64,000 nucleotides of DNA from Cryptomeria japonica (GCF_030272615.1 NC_081412.1:694532083-694596082), one strand, 5' to 3'; positions 1 through 12,652 are shown, counted from the stretch's first letter. Made by a program: numbers and translations. Notes: a model not told the origin generated them from the letters alone.

Positions 1-458
1 ATTTGCATAGCAATTTGTCATAGACATGTCATAATTTTGCTATTCTTGATTTGAATTTCCATTCGAATCACTATCATGCTAATTTGTTCATCTCTCCAAT
101 TCTTCTATAAATTGGATGATCTTCATCAATCAAGGCTAATTGGTAATTGGTAATTGATAATCAGGCTATCGAATCTAAGCTTCTAGTACTCTTGATCAAT
201 AATCCCGTCTACTTGCTTTCAATTGTGTGTGCACTTGTAGGTGAGATCCACAACTATTTGGAGAGGAAAGAAGAACAATGGAGCCACGTGGAAGGAGCAT
301 TCAAATCGTCATCTGGTTTGCATAATCATTAGTTTTGTATGCTTTATTTTCATGTCTCTATTGAATGTGTCTTAGGATAGATTCATTGCAATGAATGCAC
401 TTGTGATTGATGAATATGTTTATCTTGCTTGTGATGATTTCCTATTTCCTAACGTACA
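1..458 (+). repeat. A0: 3' part of a family-A LTR
   Basis: This stretch aligns nearly base for base with the last ~460 bp of the A1 LTRs (1880-2337 and 18245-18702), including the TATAAAT box (106-112) and the block around the GAAGAACAATGGAGCC motif. It differs by a short indel near 255 and a diverged last ~15 bp, ending near 458 in ..GTACA. Sequence after 458 matches ORF2 of the B family, so A0 was inserted into B2. The rest of A0 lies to the left of the window, so a solo LTR cannot be told from a full element. Confidence 0.85.
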
Positions 459-777
459 TATATAATACCTCAGAATTAGGATTTGTGTCCTCAAGTGGTA
501 TGTCCATGCTCTCACTAGCCGATTGATTGTCAGTAGTAACTACCAATGGAGTATCTAGAGGTGGTGGGGATAAGTTGTCTATTATTTTTATGCTGGGTGG
601 TCCACCAACCTTTCCTTTTCCCTTATCCTTTTGATATACCTTGATGGGTTTAGGGCTTCAATACTCTTCCTACTTTTCCTTCTCTACAAGGAATATGTCC
701 CATACATTAGCTATTTCTTCTATTACCTCATTCACTCTCCCTACCATTAGTGCTACATACTGGTGAGTAGTTGAAAA
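459..777 (-). pseudogene. B2 ORF2 fragment (left piece, split by A1)
   Basis: Read on the minus strand, this matches B1 ORF2 at about 20840-21157, including the region encoding a Gly/Pro/Lys-rich segment (GGPPRIKIKD in B1). The ORF continues across A1 into 18703-18751 and then, across B1, into 31569-33328. It has drifted, with frameshifts relative to B1. It shows that A1 and B1 both landed in an older B copy. No function is recognised. Confidence 0.75.
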
Positions 778-1074
778 TGTAGACACCTAAAAATGGTCAA
801 CGCTTGCGGAGTCATATTTTAACATTTGCGCATTGCCTCATTTTAGGTTTTTGCGTTGCATTAACATTTCTCCTATGTCACGCACTTTGTCTTTATCATT
901 TGTGAGCATCGAGTCATTCTTCTACATTCTTCATTTATCTCGCTCTCGAATTTGGTCTTGTCGACAACACTATCCAATCATGATTTTGATCGATTTTATC
1001 CTATTGCATCAATGTGCGTGCTAATTTCTTATCATTTTGGACATCGTCAATCCTAATTAGGCTTTTGTCCTCTT

Positions 1075-1200
1075 ATCGATTTGTCATCGGTCGTTGTCAT
1101 TTTCAATCTTGTCATTTTGCGATCAATTTGTCATCGGTCATTGTCATGTTCAATCTTGTCATTTTGCGATCGATTTGTCATCGATCGTGGTCATTTTAAA
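1075..1200 (+). repeat. 47-bp tandem repeat in A1 LTR (fewer copies)
   Basis: Tandem units are built on TCTTGTCATTTTGCGATC followed by TTGTCATCGGTCGTTGTCAT. The same block in the 3' LTR (about 17393-17570) has one more 47-bp unit, which fully accounts for the 47-bp length difference between the LTRs. Confidence 0.85.
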
Positions 1201-1978
1201 TCTTGTCATCTTGCAATCTATTTTGTCATCAATCCTTGTCCTTTTGTCAATTTTGTCATTTTGCGATCATTTCGCTATCGATCATTGTCTGTCACAATTA
1301 TGTCAATTTGGATCAATTTGTCATTGTTCCTCGTCAATTGGCGCATTTATCAAATCATTTATCACATTGATCATTTATCAATCCAAAATCAAAATCATGA
1401 TCGACATTAATTATCTTCAATCAAGACCTAATTGTCATCCTCGCATTGCTAATTCACCTTCTAGGGTTTTGTGATTTAGTCATTTAACCTTGTTTATCAT
1501 TTTCTTCCTTTAGGATTAATAAATTACTTATTTATCCTAAGTCTTCTCATTGCAATTAAATGTTCATTTAATTGGCTAATTATTCCTCTTTGTGAATTAA
1601 TTAATAAATGACAAATTATTAATTAATTTACCTAATTTCTAATTTCCATCAAATTTTCCTAATTTCAAATTCCTAATTTTCATCAATTTCAATTTTCTAA
1701 TTTTCTAATTTCCTAATTTCAAATTCCTCCTATTTCTCTCCTAAATTCATGGAAATGACATAGAAATTTGTCATAATTTTTCATAATTGACAATCAATCA
1801 ATTCTTGACATAGAAATTTGTCATAAATTGTCATAAATTCTTGACATAGAATTTGTCATAAATTGTCGTAAATCTTTGCATAGCAATTTGTCATAGACAT
1901 GTCATAATTTTTCTATTCTTGATTTGAATTTCCATTCGAATCACTATCATGCTAATTTGTTCATCTCTCCAATTCTTC

Positions 1979-1985
1979 TATAAAT
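1979..1985 (+). promoter_or_regulatory. TATA box of A1 5' LTR
   Basis: TATAAAT in a CTTCTATAAATTGGATG context. The same box is present in A0 (106-112) and in the 3' LTR (18344-18350), and family C has one at the matching LTR position (36779-36785). It is the only clear TATA motif in the right half of the LTR, so transcription probably starts about 30 bp downstream. Confidence 0.65.
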
Positions 1986-2342
1986 TGGATGATCTTCTTC
2001 AATCAAGGCTAATTGGTAATTGGTAATTGATAATCAGGCTATCGAATCTAAGCTTCTAGTACTCTTGATCAAGAATCCCGTCTACTTGCTTTCAATTGTT
2101 TGTGCACTTGTAGGTGAGATCCACAACCAAACCATTAGAAGAGGAAAGAAGAACAATGGAGCCGCATGGAAGGAGCATTCAAATCGTCATCTGGTTTGCA
2201 TAATATTTAGTTTTGTATGCTTTGTTTTCATGTCTCTATTGAATGTGTCTTAGGATAGATTCATTGCAATGAATGCACTTGTGATTGATGATTATGTTTA
2301 TCTTTGTCTTGTGATGATTTCCTATTTCTATGCTACATTAAT

Positions 2343-2360
2343 TGGTGAACCCAACATGAA
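2343..2360 (+). other. A1 primer binding site
   Basis: TGGTGAACCCAACATGAA lies 5 bp after the LTR end. The C element has TGGTGAACCCGACGTGAAC at the same place; the two differ by CG-to-CA changes, so the A1 site looks like a deaminated form. I cannot name the tRNA with confidence. Confidence 0.7.
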
Positions 2361-2460
2361 ATACTAACCTTCTAACCTCTTTATGGTGTTTTGAGTGCTC
2401 TCAAGTTGATTTGCAGGCCAAAAAAACCAAAAACAGGGTCGTGCAGGGTATTCTGGAGAC

Positions 2461-2580
2461 TCCTGCACCTGTGTGAAGCAACCTAAGCCTGTGTTGAGCA
2501 TTCTGCACTTGTGTAGGTGACATTCTATGCTTGTGTCCTGCATTCTACGCCTGTGTCATGGGTTTTGCGCCTGTGTAAAG
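2461..2580 (+). repeat. 20-bp leader array, six units
   Basis: Six degenerate units begin at 2461, 2481, 2501, 2523, 2543 and 2563, each with a core close to TTCTGCRCYTGTGTRRR. The array sits ~100 bp after the primer site, in the 5' leader of the sense transcript. Units of the same core occur at 16439-16536, mostly on the other strand, upstream of the antisense ORF. Confidence 0.85.
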
Positions 2581-4425
2581 TCCAGAACAGAGGTAAAAAA
2601 ATGCAGTGTTTACTTGAAATTTGTTGTGTTTTTGCATTCTGTTTTCTGTGCTTTGGATTTTGGTACTAATTATCTGTGCAGAATTTTGGCATACGCATGG
2701 CAAAGACAATAAATCAAACTACTAACACACTTTGTGCAGATTTGAAAGTCAAAGAATAAGCGTATCAAACTCCTAACTTGGGTTTTTGCAGGTTGCCTTG
2801 GAGAAACAATCAAACTTTGTGTTTGCATTTAATTTTTAGGCACCTAGTAATTTCTAAATAGGTTGGAATGAATATTTGTTTGCTTTGATTGTTGAAGTAT
2901 GACATTGGAGTAGGAGAGTATGCTCTCATCCTTCTTAGGGTGATCAAAAATCCAGATCTTCGATACCATGCTTGTATTGTTGATTGTCTGTCACATTTAG
3001 AGGGCCTGCCTTCCCGACCACTTTGCTTTTGCAAGCAAGTGATAATCGTGAGAAGGGGACAACCCAAAGTGAGTATGGCTAGAATTCCTTGGCATTCTAA
3101 TTCACTATAAAAAAATACCCGATGAGTGAAAGCTTTGAAGGAAGTGTTACGTGGGAATTGCAGTTACTTGGGAAGTGATGACCCTTGGACTCTTTCTCAT
3201 ATCAACATCTAAGTAGGGCCTCTTGGTCTAAATCGTGCTTGCGCGACTATGTTTGTTTGGTATCTTGATGGGCTTAATGTCTCAATCACGCTTGCGTGAC
3301 ATCAAGGAGTAATGCTTAACAGAAATCCTTACTAAACACCTTGTTTTTAGAGGCCAAAAAACCCTTCTAGTTGTTTGAGAAGGACAAATTCGGATACTTG
3401 GAAGAGATACTAAGTTCGCCATGGGAAGATTTCCATGGGGACTGATGCTTGGCTGCCTTAAGAAGTGAGTGCCATGGAGGGGAGCCCGTGGGGTCAAGCA
3501 TCTATGTATTCTCCTTAAATCCCATAATGAGTCTACCTCTCAAGTACCTAATGTCCTTGCCTACCATAAGAAATGTGGGAATGAGCAGGATTGTCTTGAG
3601 TCTAAGTTGCAATATCTTGTATTCTTTGCTTGTCAAAAGTTGAATTGCATCCCATTTCAAAAAGCAAAACAAATTGATCCAACATAAGTTTAAGCACAAG
3701 AGACATTCATCCAACAAAAGTTCAACAAAGTTCAAAACACATCTTCCAATATGATGATCAAACATTGTTCCAAATCTTGTCTTAACATTCATGTTACTTA
3801 CATTTAGGTTCATCCTAGGTTGCATTTTGCAAAAGTCATTGTCAAGTACCAAGGGTAGTTTTCACCTAAGTCATATTCCTTTGCATATCAATAAGAGTCA
3901 TCCACTTGCATATGTCATCTTGCATTAAAGTCATACTATTGTCATACATTCATATTTGCATACCCTAAGTCTCTTCATTAAGCTTAGGTCATCATCATAT
4001 CATATTAAGATCACTTGCATATTAATTCTCCTTTTGGATATAGTGCCAAAATTAGGTTTTGTCATACTTGAGTAATCCTAATCTTTGAAAAACCCTAAGT
4101 CATTGTTAAGAAGTCTAGACCTTATCAAATTTTTTGTCCTTTTGTCATCAATATCATTTGGTCAAACCTAGCTTAGCATCCAAGCATATAGGGGAGACTT
4201 TGTCATTTGTCCTTTTGTCACTTACATCCTTTTTTCCTTTAAGGTCTAGATATCATTCCAATTTCCTAAGGGTCCCTCTCTTAGATTTGCATTTCAAAAG
4301 TTTGTCAAAATCTTCAAAAATAACCAAAAACATAGATTGCATTTTCATCTATTTAGTTTGCATTTAGCTGCATATCATATATTATCCTTGAAAAATTCCA
4401 AAAACATTGCATTTGCATAAGTGAC
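2581..4425 (+). other. A1 untranslated leader, no gene seen
   Basis: About 1.8 kb between the leader array and the gag start. Only short random ORFs occur on either strand. Parts resemble the C leader (37840-38400), so this is element sequence, perhaps packaging or regulatory. Confidence 0.6.
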
Positions 4426-7400
4426 ATGCCTGTTGAGACAAGATCAAAATCTAAAAAGATGGGCGAACCAATGTATCAACCCATGGATGACATAGCAAAT
4501 TCGCAGTTTCAAACCAGTCAAATAGTACAAATTGAAGGTTCCTCAAACACATCTCTACCACCATATGGAATGGTTCAACTTGGGCCACCTCCATTATATG
4601 AACCAGTGTTTGTACCTATGAAACCAGGACATGGGAGTGTTCCACCAACTCCAAGAGGAAGTGCGCCTTTCAATTTCAATCAACCACACCTGCAACATGA
4701 CATTCAAAATCAAACATTATATGAAGAACCAACCCTCTCACAAGGATTTGGTTCAGATCAAGGCTTTCACCAAGAAACGAATCCAAATGTCCAACTAGAT
4801 TCCTCATCCGATTCCAATACTTCTGACGATGTTGACAAGTTCCTTCAAGATCCGAAGATAACAAAAAAGATGGATAAGTTCTTGAACAAAGTCTTTAAGA
4901 TGTTTCCACAAAAGTATCTTAACATGATGAGTAATGTGACATCTTCAAGTGACCAAATCAATGTGCAAGAACAACAAGGTGGTGAGTTGTTAAGTTTTTC
5001 CCTGCATCCAAATGAAGAAGGTGCACAACAAGCAACTCAACCTACCTTGATGAGTAAACGTGCTTCAAAGGCATTGACAGTGACTATTCCCCAAAAGTCA
5101 CCATTTGAAATGATAAATAATCCACTATTCAACACAACACCTATGACGCAAGATCAAATGAAGAGAACACAAGTATTCACAGCTGTCCCTCAACAAGAAG
5201 TGGTTCCTTACATGCATAAAGTGGGATCAAAATCTAAGATGCAGGAAAGCTTCACAACTGGAATGCCTAATGTCACCAATGTCCAAAATAATTCCACGAT
5301 GCAACAAAGTTCTTATGTTCCGTTAAGTTCAATATCTTTGCCGAATACTATTGCGACAAATCCTTCAATAATGACAACACAAAGAGCTACAGATAGTGGT
5401 TTGCACCAACAAAAATTGTTGCAACAATTGAGTAATATACAAAAGGTACAATCGAATGTGCAAACAAGCAATGTGCAACAACAACAATTTCACATTCGAC
5501 AACAAGTTGCAGTGCCTTTGGCACCATTACAAGTTAATGCAAACTTGCAACCATCACAATGGATTGGACAAGCAACATAGCAAGTTAATGCAAGTGCTAT
5601 ACCCCATCCTAAGGAGAAGCAACGAAAAGCGCCTAAACAAAGTTTTTTACAAATGATGGGATATACACCATGATGACAATTGGCACAAAGTCAACAAGTT
5701 CCGATCTGTCAGCCTCAACACCAACATGTGCCACAATATGTGCCAAGACAAGCAAGCCATCCTACTTTACAACCACAATTGGCACCTGTGCAATATCAAC
5801 AACCTACTCAATTGTAATATCAACCTAGGCTCCAAGAAGCACAACAACAAGGTCAATATCAAGGCATAGCACAACCGCAGCAACAAGTGATGTATCAAGA
5901 ACATTATATGCCAAAAAACAAACGACCATTCCAGAGTATCAACAACCGATCGAAAATGCGATGTATCGACAAAGGATACCAACTGGGATTAATGATGGAC
6001 CTCTAAATTCTGATACAATTGCGCAACAACTTGAGAAGTTGCAACGAAAAGTTGACGCATTAGAAACTAAAGGAACAAAGAAGTTGTATACAGATCAAGA
6101 TTTATGTCCTAATCCATTTGACATGAGTGTATACATGCCTCCATTCCCTAAGCATTTTGAGGCACCTAATTTTGAGAAATATAAAGGGAATGGCAATCCA
6201 AAAGATCACATTCGAGCATTTTTTGTGGCATGTATGGAAGTGAGCTATGAGGAGACATATTTAATGCGATTATTTGCATGAAGTCTCATGGGACAAGCTA
6301 TGGATTGGTACTCACATTTGCCAGGAAATATAAAGACTTGGTCTGAATTGGCTCAAAAGTTTTTATCTCATTTTGCATTCAACATCGACAGTGATGTGAC
6401 CATGTCAGATTTATGCAACACCAAGCAAAAGCAAGGTGAATCATTAGTGACTTTCTTGCAACGATGGCGAAGCTTATATAGTCGTTCTTCTCTTGATATA
6501 CCTGAAGAACAACAAGTGAATCTATTTATCCAGAATTTGGTCCAAGAAATGATGTATGAGCTAAAGTTGAAAATTCCCAGTACTATAGAGAAACTTATTA
6601 AGAAGGGAATGAGCATTGAAACAGCTCTGGTAGCTAAAGGAATTATCAAGCTCAATAAAGACAATGACAATACTAATTATTCAGGGGACAGAAACAAATT
6701 TTGGTATAAGAACAAGAATGTCACTAATGATGGTGTTGTTGATGCGAGAGCGGTGAATGCAAATCAACCCCCATTCACAATCAAGAAATTGAGTGTTCCT
6801 AACATGTCAACTATGGAACAAAATAAAGCACCAATGAGCAATGTTACTCAATAGTCACAATATCAACAACATTCTCAACAGCCGCAATATCAACAACATG
6901 CTCAACAACAGCATACTCAACAATATAATCAACAACAAGGCCAACAACAAAATCAACAACGCAAACCCTTCCGATCACGGGATGGGCCCCCTCGACAGTT
7001 TACACCATTAGGAGAGCCTATCAAATCAGTAATGAAGCAATTAATACAAGTGAAATTTATCAAGCTACCAGATATTAAGGCAGAACCAATGGTAAAGCCG
7101 CATTGGTGGAATGATAATGCATACTGTGAGTATCATCGGTCCAAAGGACATAAAACTGCTTCATGTTTCCAATTGAAACATATGATTCAAGATTTATTAG
7201 AGCAAGGAGTAATTGAGGGAGATCCACCCCATCCGACCTCCAACACTGATCATACCATTTTCAAAACTCATTTGCTTGCCCATGACAAGGGTAAAGCGTC
7301 TTCTTCCACCCCTGCTCAAATGGCCAATTATGCAAATACTGGTTATCACAATGTTATTAATTGTTTTCATGCATCAAATGAGTATGTATCCACCTTGAGA
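4426..7400 (+). pseudogene. gag: A1 gag (broken)
   Basis: It starts at the ATG of MPVETRSKSKKMGEPM, the first ATG opening a long frame after the leader. The N-terminal ~380 codons are Gln/Pro/Ser-rich and low in complexity, ending at a TAG (5578) in place of a Gln codon. The frame then continues to about 5935, where it shifts. The capsid-like Retrotrans_gag part (about 6060-6670) includes an MDWYSHLPGNIKTW segment and FLQRWRSLYSR. A TGA at 6279 sits where related proteins would have Arg (LFA-stop-SLMGQAMDW), as expected from CGA to TGA. A Gln-rich stretch (6850-6960) leads to a CCHC-like knuckle at 7125-7168 (CEYHRSKGHKTASC). The product would be the particle-forming Gag; this copy cannot make it in one piece. 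Confidence 0.88.
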
Positions 7401-8597
7401 ATAAAAGGACAAGATCCTTCTTGTGCGGTCACCACTCGTCGATCCAAAATAGTCTTGAAAGGAGCTCCTGCAGCTCCTCCCAAACCAACTCCTGCAAGTC
7501 AGTATAATCTTTTGGATCATCTAGGAAAAACACCTGCACAAATATCCATTCTAGAGTTGTTGAAAATGTCTCCCATGCATCGTGTAGTCCTGGATAAAGC
7601 CTTAGTTGAGTCCATTGTTCCAACAGATATTGATGTTGACCAATTTCAAGCCCGGATTGGACATTTAGCCATTTCCCAAAATGTCGCATTTTCTGACAAT
7701 GATATCTCACCCGACAAGCTCCCTCACAATGATCCTTTACACCTTGAAGTCTTTGTTCATAATTGCAAAATCCGATGAGTCTTGGTAGATGGCAGAGCAG
7801 GTCTTAATATTTGTACTTTGAGAGTGGTTATTGGCCTTGGGTATACAGAAAATGACATTGATGCTTCTAAAAGAATAACAATCAAAGCATATGATGATGC
7901 TGAGCGCCCATCCAAAGGGATAATTACATTGCCTATCAGAGTTGGTCCAGTGACAGAAAACACTTTCCTACAAGTCCTCGACCTTGATCTCCCTTATAAT
8001 ATGATCCTTGGCCGTCCATGGATTCATGCAATGAAAGTAGTTCCGTCCACCTATCATCAATGTCTAAAATATCCTTACAATGGAATTGAGATAACAATTC
8101 CTGGAGATCCTAATCCATTTCAATTTTGTGCTACTCTAAAGGATACCCCTCAGCAGCAGGTCCCAGTCAACAGAGAAGCCAAATCACATAGCTATGTGGA
8201 TCCCAATCAATTGTTAGAGGCTATCAAAGGTAAATTGAAGATACAAGACCAAGGGTGTGGAGAATATTCAATGGATCAGACATTCCTCATCGGGAATTTG
8301 CCAATATCTCCAAAATTATATGGCAAACCGCATTTATTGCAAAAGGAACCTAAGGTCATTATTCAATATCAGCCTCCTACTACATTTACAAGATGGGGAG
8401 AACTTGACAAGGAAACTGTAGATGATGATGTCATAGATTGGATTTATAAAGATCCAATTGAGACCCCACTTGTCAGATTGCCAGTGGAACAATATGGCAA
8501 AGGATTTACTATGCTGCAGAAGAAAGGATATGATGGCTGCAGTGGCTTAGGCTTGAACAATAATGGAAGGCTAGAACCTGTCATACCCAAGAGGTGA
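7401..8597 (+). pseudogene. A1 aspartic protease with C-terminal G-patch (broken)
   Basis: It is in frame with gag. The retropepsin core lies at about 7770-8120, with VLVDGRAGLNI at the active site and MILGRPWIH as the flap-distal LGRPW motif. The usual reading in related elements is D-G-G/S/A, so the Arg looks like a GGA-to-AGA change. A TGA at 7776, just before VLVDG, probably replaces an Arg codon. At about 8487-8594 lies a G-patch-like segment (GKGFTMLQKKGYDGCSGLGL followed by NNNGRLEPV) with the regular Gly spacing of that nucleic-acid-binding module. The frame closes with TGA at 8595. The protease would cut Gag-Pol; the G-patch role is unknown. Confidence 0.85.
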
Positions 8598-9359
8598 CCC
8601 CCAAATTTAGGGTTAGGTTTTGTACCGTTACGAATTGGATCCACATCTACCAAAATGTCCATGTGTCAAAAAGGGTGTGATTCTGACGATGAAATAACAC
8701 CTGAGGATACCCGATCCGAGACTGATTCTAATGAATGGGAGTGGAGTTCTTTTTCTTCTAGCTCCTATGCCCTTGACAATATCTTCATTGACCCTGATAA
8801 TTTGCCTATGGAAGACAAACATGAAATAACCCCTCTTCCTAAAACATGTCCTCATGCTTGGATAGAGTCATTTTGGGATCCAAGCTCCGAATCCGATACA
8901 AGTAGTTCGGATAGTGACACCACAAATGTTCACATTTTTACCATATCAGCCCTCTCTATCCTTACAATCGATGATGACATGCCCCTCATTTATCCCCAGC
9001 TTATCCAACATGACCAACAAGAACCGCTCACATTGGACTATTTTCAAAATGATGAAGCAATTGCAGAATTCCTAGGACTACGGGAAGGCATACCACAAGG
9101 CGATCATAAGGCAGGCTTTTCTATCGACCTAGATTCCACAACATATTTTGGGGAGTCAACTCCCTCTTCCAGTCATAAAAAAGAAAAAGAAAAAGAAAAA
9201 AATCAAAAGAATAGATCTTTGAGTGAAAACCGTAAGGCACTCTCTGATCATACAAAAGTAAAAATAAAAGACGTACCTGTGGGTGAAAACCTTTCTGAGG
9301 CACCCAAAGGTGGAAGAGTGGACGTACCCCTATCAATTTAGGATAAATCAACACTGCTT
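8598..9359 (+). pseudogene. A1 protease-RT linker, acidic/Ser-rich
   Basis: It is open in the same frame as gag-protease and ends at TAG 9339 (SI-stop-DKSTLLVEM), which likely replaces a Gln codon. The product is rich in Asp, Glu and Ser, then Lys/Glu (KKEKEKEKNQKNR), and has no catalytic motif. Such linkers between the protease/G-patch and RT are usually disordered. The frame continues straight into RT, so it is part of the polyprotein and not a separate gene. Confidence 0.7.
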
Positions 9360-10880
9360 GTGGAGATGATTGAGGAAATCAATTTGGGTACACCTGACAA
9401 CCCTAAGGTCATTCATTTTGCTGCTTCCCTCTCACAACAGGAAAAAATAGATTTTGTCAATTTCTTTCTTGAGAAGAAGATCAGCTTTGCATGGTCCTAT
9501 GCAGATATGTCTGGCCTTGATCCAGAATTGGTTCTTCATCATTTGCCACTAAAAGTGGATGCCAAGCCTGTCAAACAGAAACTTAGAAAGATGCATCCTC
9601 AAGTGGCTCTTCTGGTCAAAGTGGAATTAAAAAAATTGCTAGATGTGGGCTTCATCAGACCCATTGATTATGCAGACTGGATTTCAAATTTAGTGCCAAT
9701 TAGCAAAGTAACTGGGGGCATCAGACTCTACACAGATTTTAGGGATCTCAATAAAGCAGCCCTAAAGATGATTTTCCATTACCAAACATAGACATCATAG
9801 TGGACATGATGGCTGGATATGAGATGCTTTCGTTAATGGATGGTTTCATCGGCTATAACCAAATTCGCATTGCTCCTGAAGATCAACATAAGACCGCATT
9901 CACCTGTGCTTGGGGCACCTATTGCTGGAATGTGATGCCCTTCGGTCTCAAAAATGCAGGTGCAACATATCAAAGAGCAATGACAACAATTTTTCATGAT
10001 TTCATGCATACTTTGATGGAGGATTATGTTGATGACTTGTTATGTAAATTTGTTACCAGAGATAGTCATCTAGCCATCTTGGGCCCAATCTTTGACAGAA
10101 TGGAGACCTACAAACTCAGGCTCAATCCAAAAAAGTGTGTCTTTGGTGTTACAGCTGGCAAATTACTTGGATACATTGTTTCTCACCGAGGCATTGAGGT
10201 CAACCCCACCAAGGTCAAAGCAATAATGGATATGCCTCCACCTTCAAATCTCCGACAATTAAGAAGTCTACAAGGAAAGCTCCAGTCAATTCGTCGCTTC
10301 ATAGCTCAGTTGGCAGACAAATGTCATCCATTCCAACATCTACTGCACAAAGGTGTTGCTTTTAAATGGACTGAGCAATGTCAATCAGCTTTTCAAGCTC
10401 TCAAAGACTATTTGCTATCACCGCCTATTCTAATGCCTCCTATAGAAGGAAAGCCCTTTTTATTGTATATCTCTGCAACTGAAACAGCATTAGGAGTTCT
10501 CTTGGCTCAACAAGATGAGAATGGCAAAGAAAGAGCTATTTACTATATCAGTCAGACACTGGTTGGTTATGAATTAAATTATTCAACTATTGAGAGGGCA
10601 TGCTTAGCAGTGGTATTTGCAACACAAAAGCTCCGGCATTATATGCTAAGCCACCAAACATTGTTGGTTGCAAAAATTGACCCCTTAAAATATTTTCTTA
10701 GCCGAGCAGCTTTGACGGGTCGCCTAACAAAATGGGTCATGATTCTCAGTGAATTTGACATTGAGTATATGGAGCAAAAGGCCATAAAAGGACAAGTCAT
10801 AGCAGATCAACTTGCAGAGGCTCCTATTTCTGATGATCATCCCATGTTGACCGATTTTCCAGATGAATCCGTCTTTGCTT
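9360..10880 (+). pseudogene. pol: A1 reverse transcriptase and RNase H (frameshifted)
   Basis: The RT fingers and palm begin in frame 3 (LPLKVDAKPVKQKLRKMHPQ, GFIRPIDYADWISNLVP, TDFRDLNKA). One base appears lost at about 9760, since the expected NKACPKDDFPLP reads on in the next frame. The chain resumes there with FIGYNQI, TAFTCAWGTYCWNVMPFGLK and the catalytic YVDD at 10025-10036. The connection and Gypsy-type RNase H (about 10459-10830) show the usual order YISATETALGVLLAQ, ISQTLVGYELNYSTIE and LTGRLTKW. The first RNase H acidic site reads Glu instead of Asp. This module copies the RNA into cDNA in the cytoplasmic particle. Confidence 0.93.
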
Positions 10881-11416
10881 TCACATCATCTACTAAATGG
10901 AAGTTATACTTTGATGGGTCCCATACCAAGTTCGGGTCCGGAGCAGGCATCTTGTTTGTCACCCCTCAAGGTGATGCTATTCCAAAGTCTTACAGAATAA
11001 CTTTCCCCTGCACCAATAACATTGCAGAGTATGAAGCACTGGTTATAGGACTCCGAGTAGCAGTCCACTGGAATGTCAAGCATTTGCAAGTCTATGGAGA
11101 TTCTCAATTAGTCATTCGACAAGTGAATGATGACTACAAAACAAAAGATGAAAAGCTTATTCCCTATAAGCATATGGTAGATTTCTTCAAGACCAAGTTC
11201 ACGGCTATCCATTTCAATCAAGTTCCAAGAATGCAAAATAAGTCAGCAGATGCAATGGCTACAATCGCTTCCATGTTGAATATGCCTCATAATATGGACA
11301 AGTGTGAATTCTTGGTCGAACAATTGCTGGTCCCCTCTTTTGATATTCCGATAGCTAATGTGATGTGCGTTCTTGTTGGTCCCAACTCCCCATGGTACAA
11401 TGACATATATCAATAA
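10881..11416 (+). pseudogene. A1 second RNase H (host-type aRH)
   Basis: An additional RNase H fold follows the Gypsy one in the same frame. All four acidic sites are visible: FDGS (Asp), NIAEYEAL (Glu), YGDSQLV (Asp) and KSADAMA (Asp). A duplicated RNase H of host type between the first RNase H and integrase is known in the plant Tat lineage and is the main ground for that placement. The frame closes with TAA at 11414 (DIYQ-stop-LKS), one base from a sense codon, and coding continues into integrase. Confidence 0.9.
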
Positions 11417-12652
11417 TTGAAATCCCAGACCTTACCACCTAACCTTTCCACGAACCAACGCCGAGCCTTTATCCGACAGACAGCCAAGTATGTCATCATT
11501 GCCGACACCCTTTACCGCCGTTCCTTTGACCATACCCTCCTCAGGTGTTTGGATTCTAACGAAGCACAAACGGCTTTACACAAGGTTCACGATGGTATAT
11601 GTGGGGGCCATTTCAATGGTCTTAGCTTAGCCAAAAATTTGATTCGTGTTGGGTATTATTGGCCCACTTTGGAAAAAGATGTTCATGATTTTGTTAAAAA
11701 GTGTTACAAGTGCCAGATCCATGGAAATTATATTCATGCACCAGCCCAAGAGCTTCATTCTGTCATATCTCCATGGCCCTTTTCTCAGTGGGGATTGGAT
11801 CTTATCGACAAGATTCACCCAACATCTGCAAATGGACACAAGTTCATTATTACAGCTACAAAATATTTTACCAAATGGATCGAGGCTATCCCCATGACTT
11901 ATATCACTGGTGTCCAAATTTCAAAATTCTTGCTGAACTATATCATATGCAGATATGGGGTACCCCTTGCCATAGTCACAGATAATGGTCGACCTTTTAA
12001 GAATAAAGATGTCAAAGAACTCTGTGACAAGTTTCATATTCAACATCATTTTTCTAGTCCGTATTATCCACAAGGTAATGGGCAAGCTGAAGCATCAAAT
12101 AAAACCATTATCAAGATCCTGAAGAAAGTTGTCAATGATGCTGGTTGAGATTGGCACGTACAGTTAAATCCAGCACTATGGGCCTATCGCACTTCTATCC
12201 GCACACCTACTAGCGCAACACCTTATTCCTTGGTGTATGGTGCGGAAGCCATTTTACCTTTGGAAGTCGAGATTCCTTCCTTGTGGGTTTCCTTGCAACA
12301 CCTGATTAATGATGAGACACACAGAGTCTCTCAGCTGCATGAGCTTGAGATGTTAGATGAAAAGCGTCAGATAGCTCTGACACATTTGCAAGCATATCAA
12401 AACCATCTCCGTCGCTCTTATAATAAGAAAGTCAAAGGGCGACACTTCGAAGTGGGAGACCTGGTTTTAAAGGCAAACCCTAAGAATGCACAGTCTACTG
12501 ACATCATCAAAGGTAAATTTGAACCTAATTGGGTTGGTCCTTTCATAGTAACTGCAGCATATGGCTCAGGGGCATATCAGCTTGCTACCCCAGAAGGTGA
12601 ACCTCTGTCCGATCCTATCAATAGCATGCATCTTCGCAAGTACTGGGCATAA
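11417..12652 (+). pseudogene. A1 integrase (one internal stop)
   Basis: It contains the HHCC zinc-binding module (HKVHDGICGGH..CYKCQ, about 11580-11715), then the DDE core: Asp in WGLDLIDKI, Asp in VTDNGRPF, and Glu in GNGQAEASNKT. TGA at 12146 interrupts DAG-stop-DWHVQLNPALWAYRT; CGA to TGA would explain it. The C-terminal GPY/F-like module is FEPNWVGPFIVTAAYGSGAY, and the chain ends MHLRKYWA at 12652. There is no chromodomain after it, as expected for Tat. It would insert the cDNA, giving 5-bp target duplications. Confidence 0.92.

Larger units (their letters stand above)
778..2337 (+). repeat. A1 5' LTR
   Basis: It runs from TGTAGACACC to ATGCTACA and is the same as 17096-18702 apart from scattered substitutions and one missing 47-bp repeat unit. 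Parts by eye: a GTCAT-rich and CGATCG-rich tandem block at about 1075-1200; an AT-rich TAATTT microrepeat tract at 1620-1740; GACATAGAAATTTGTCATAA-type repeats at 1750-1900; TATAAAT at 1979; then the probable R-U5. Short ORFs in it are repeat artefacts. Confidence 0.95.

Noticed and set aside
833-1474. Several overlapping 60-126-codon ORFs in the A1 LTR (and again at 17151-17839)
   Set aside because: They follow the 47-bp tandem repeat in different frames, repeat in both LTRs, and have no domain; they are by-products of the repeat.
2461-2580. CRISPR-like array
   Set aside because: Units are ~20 bp without unique spacers, degenerate, and lie in a plant retrotransposon leader.
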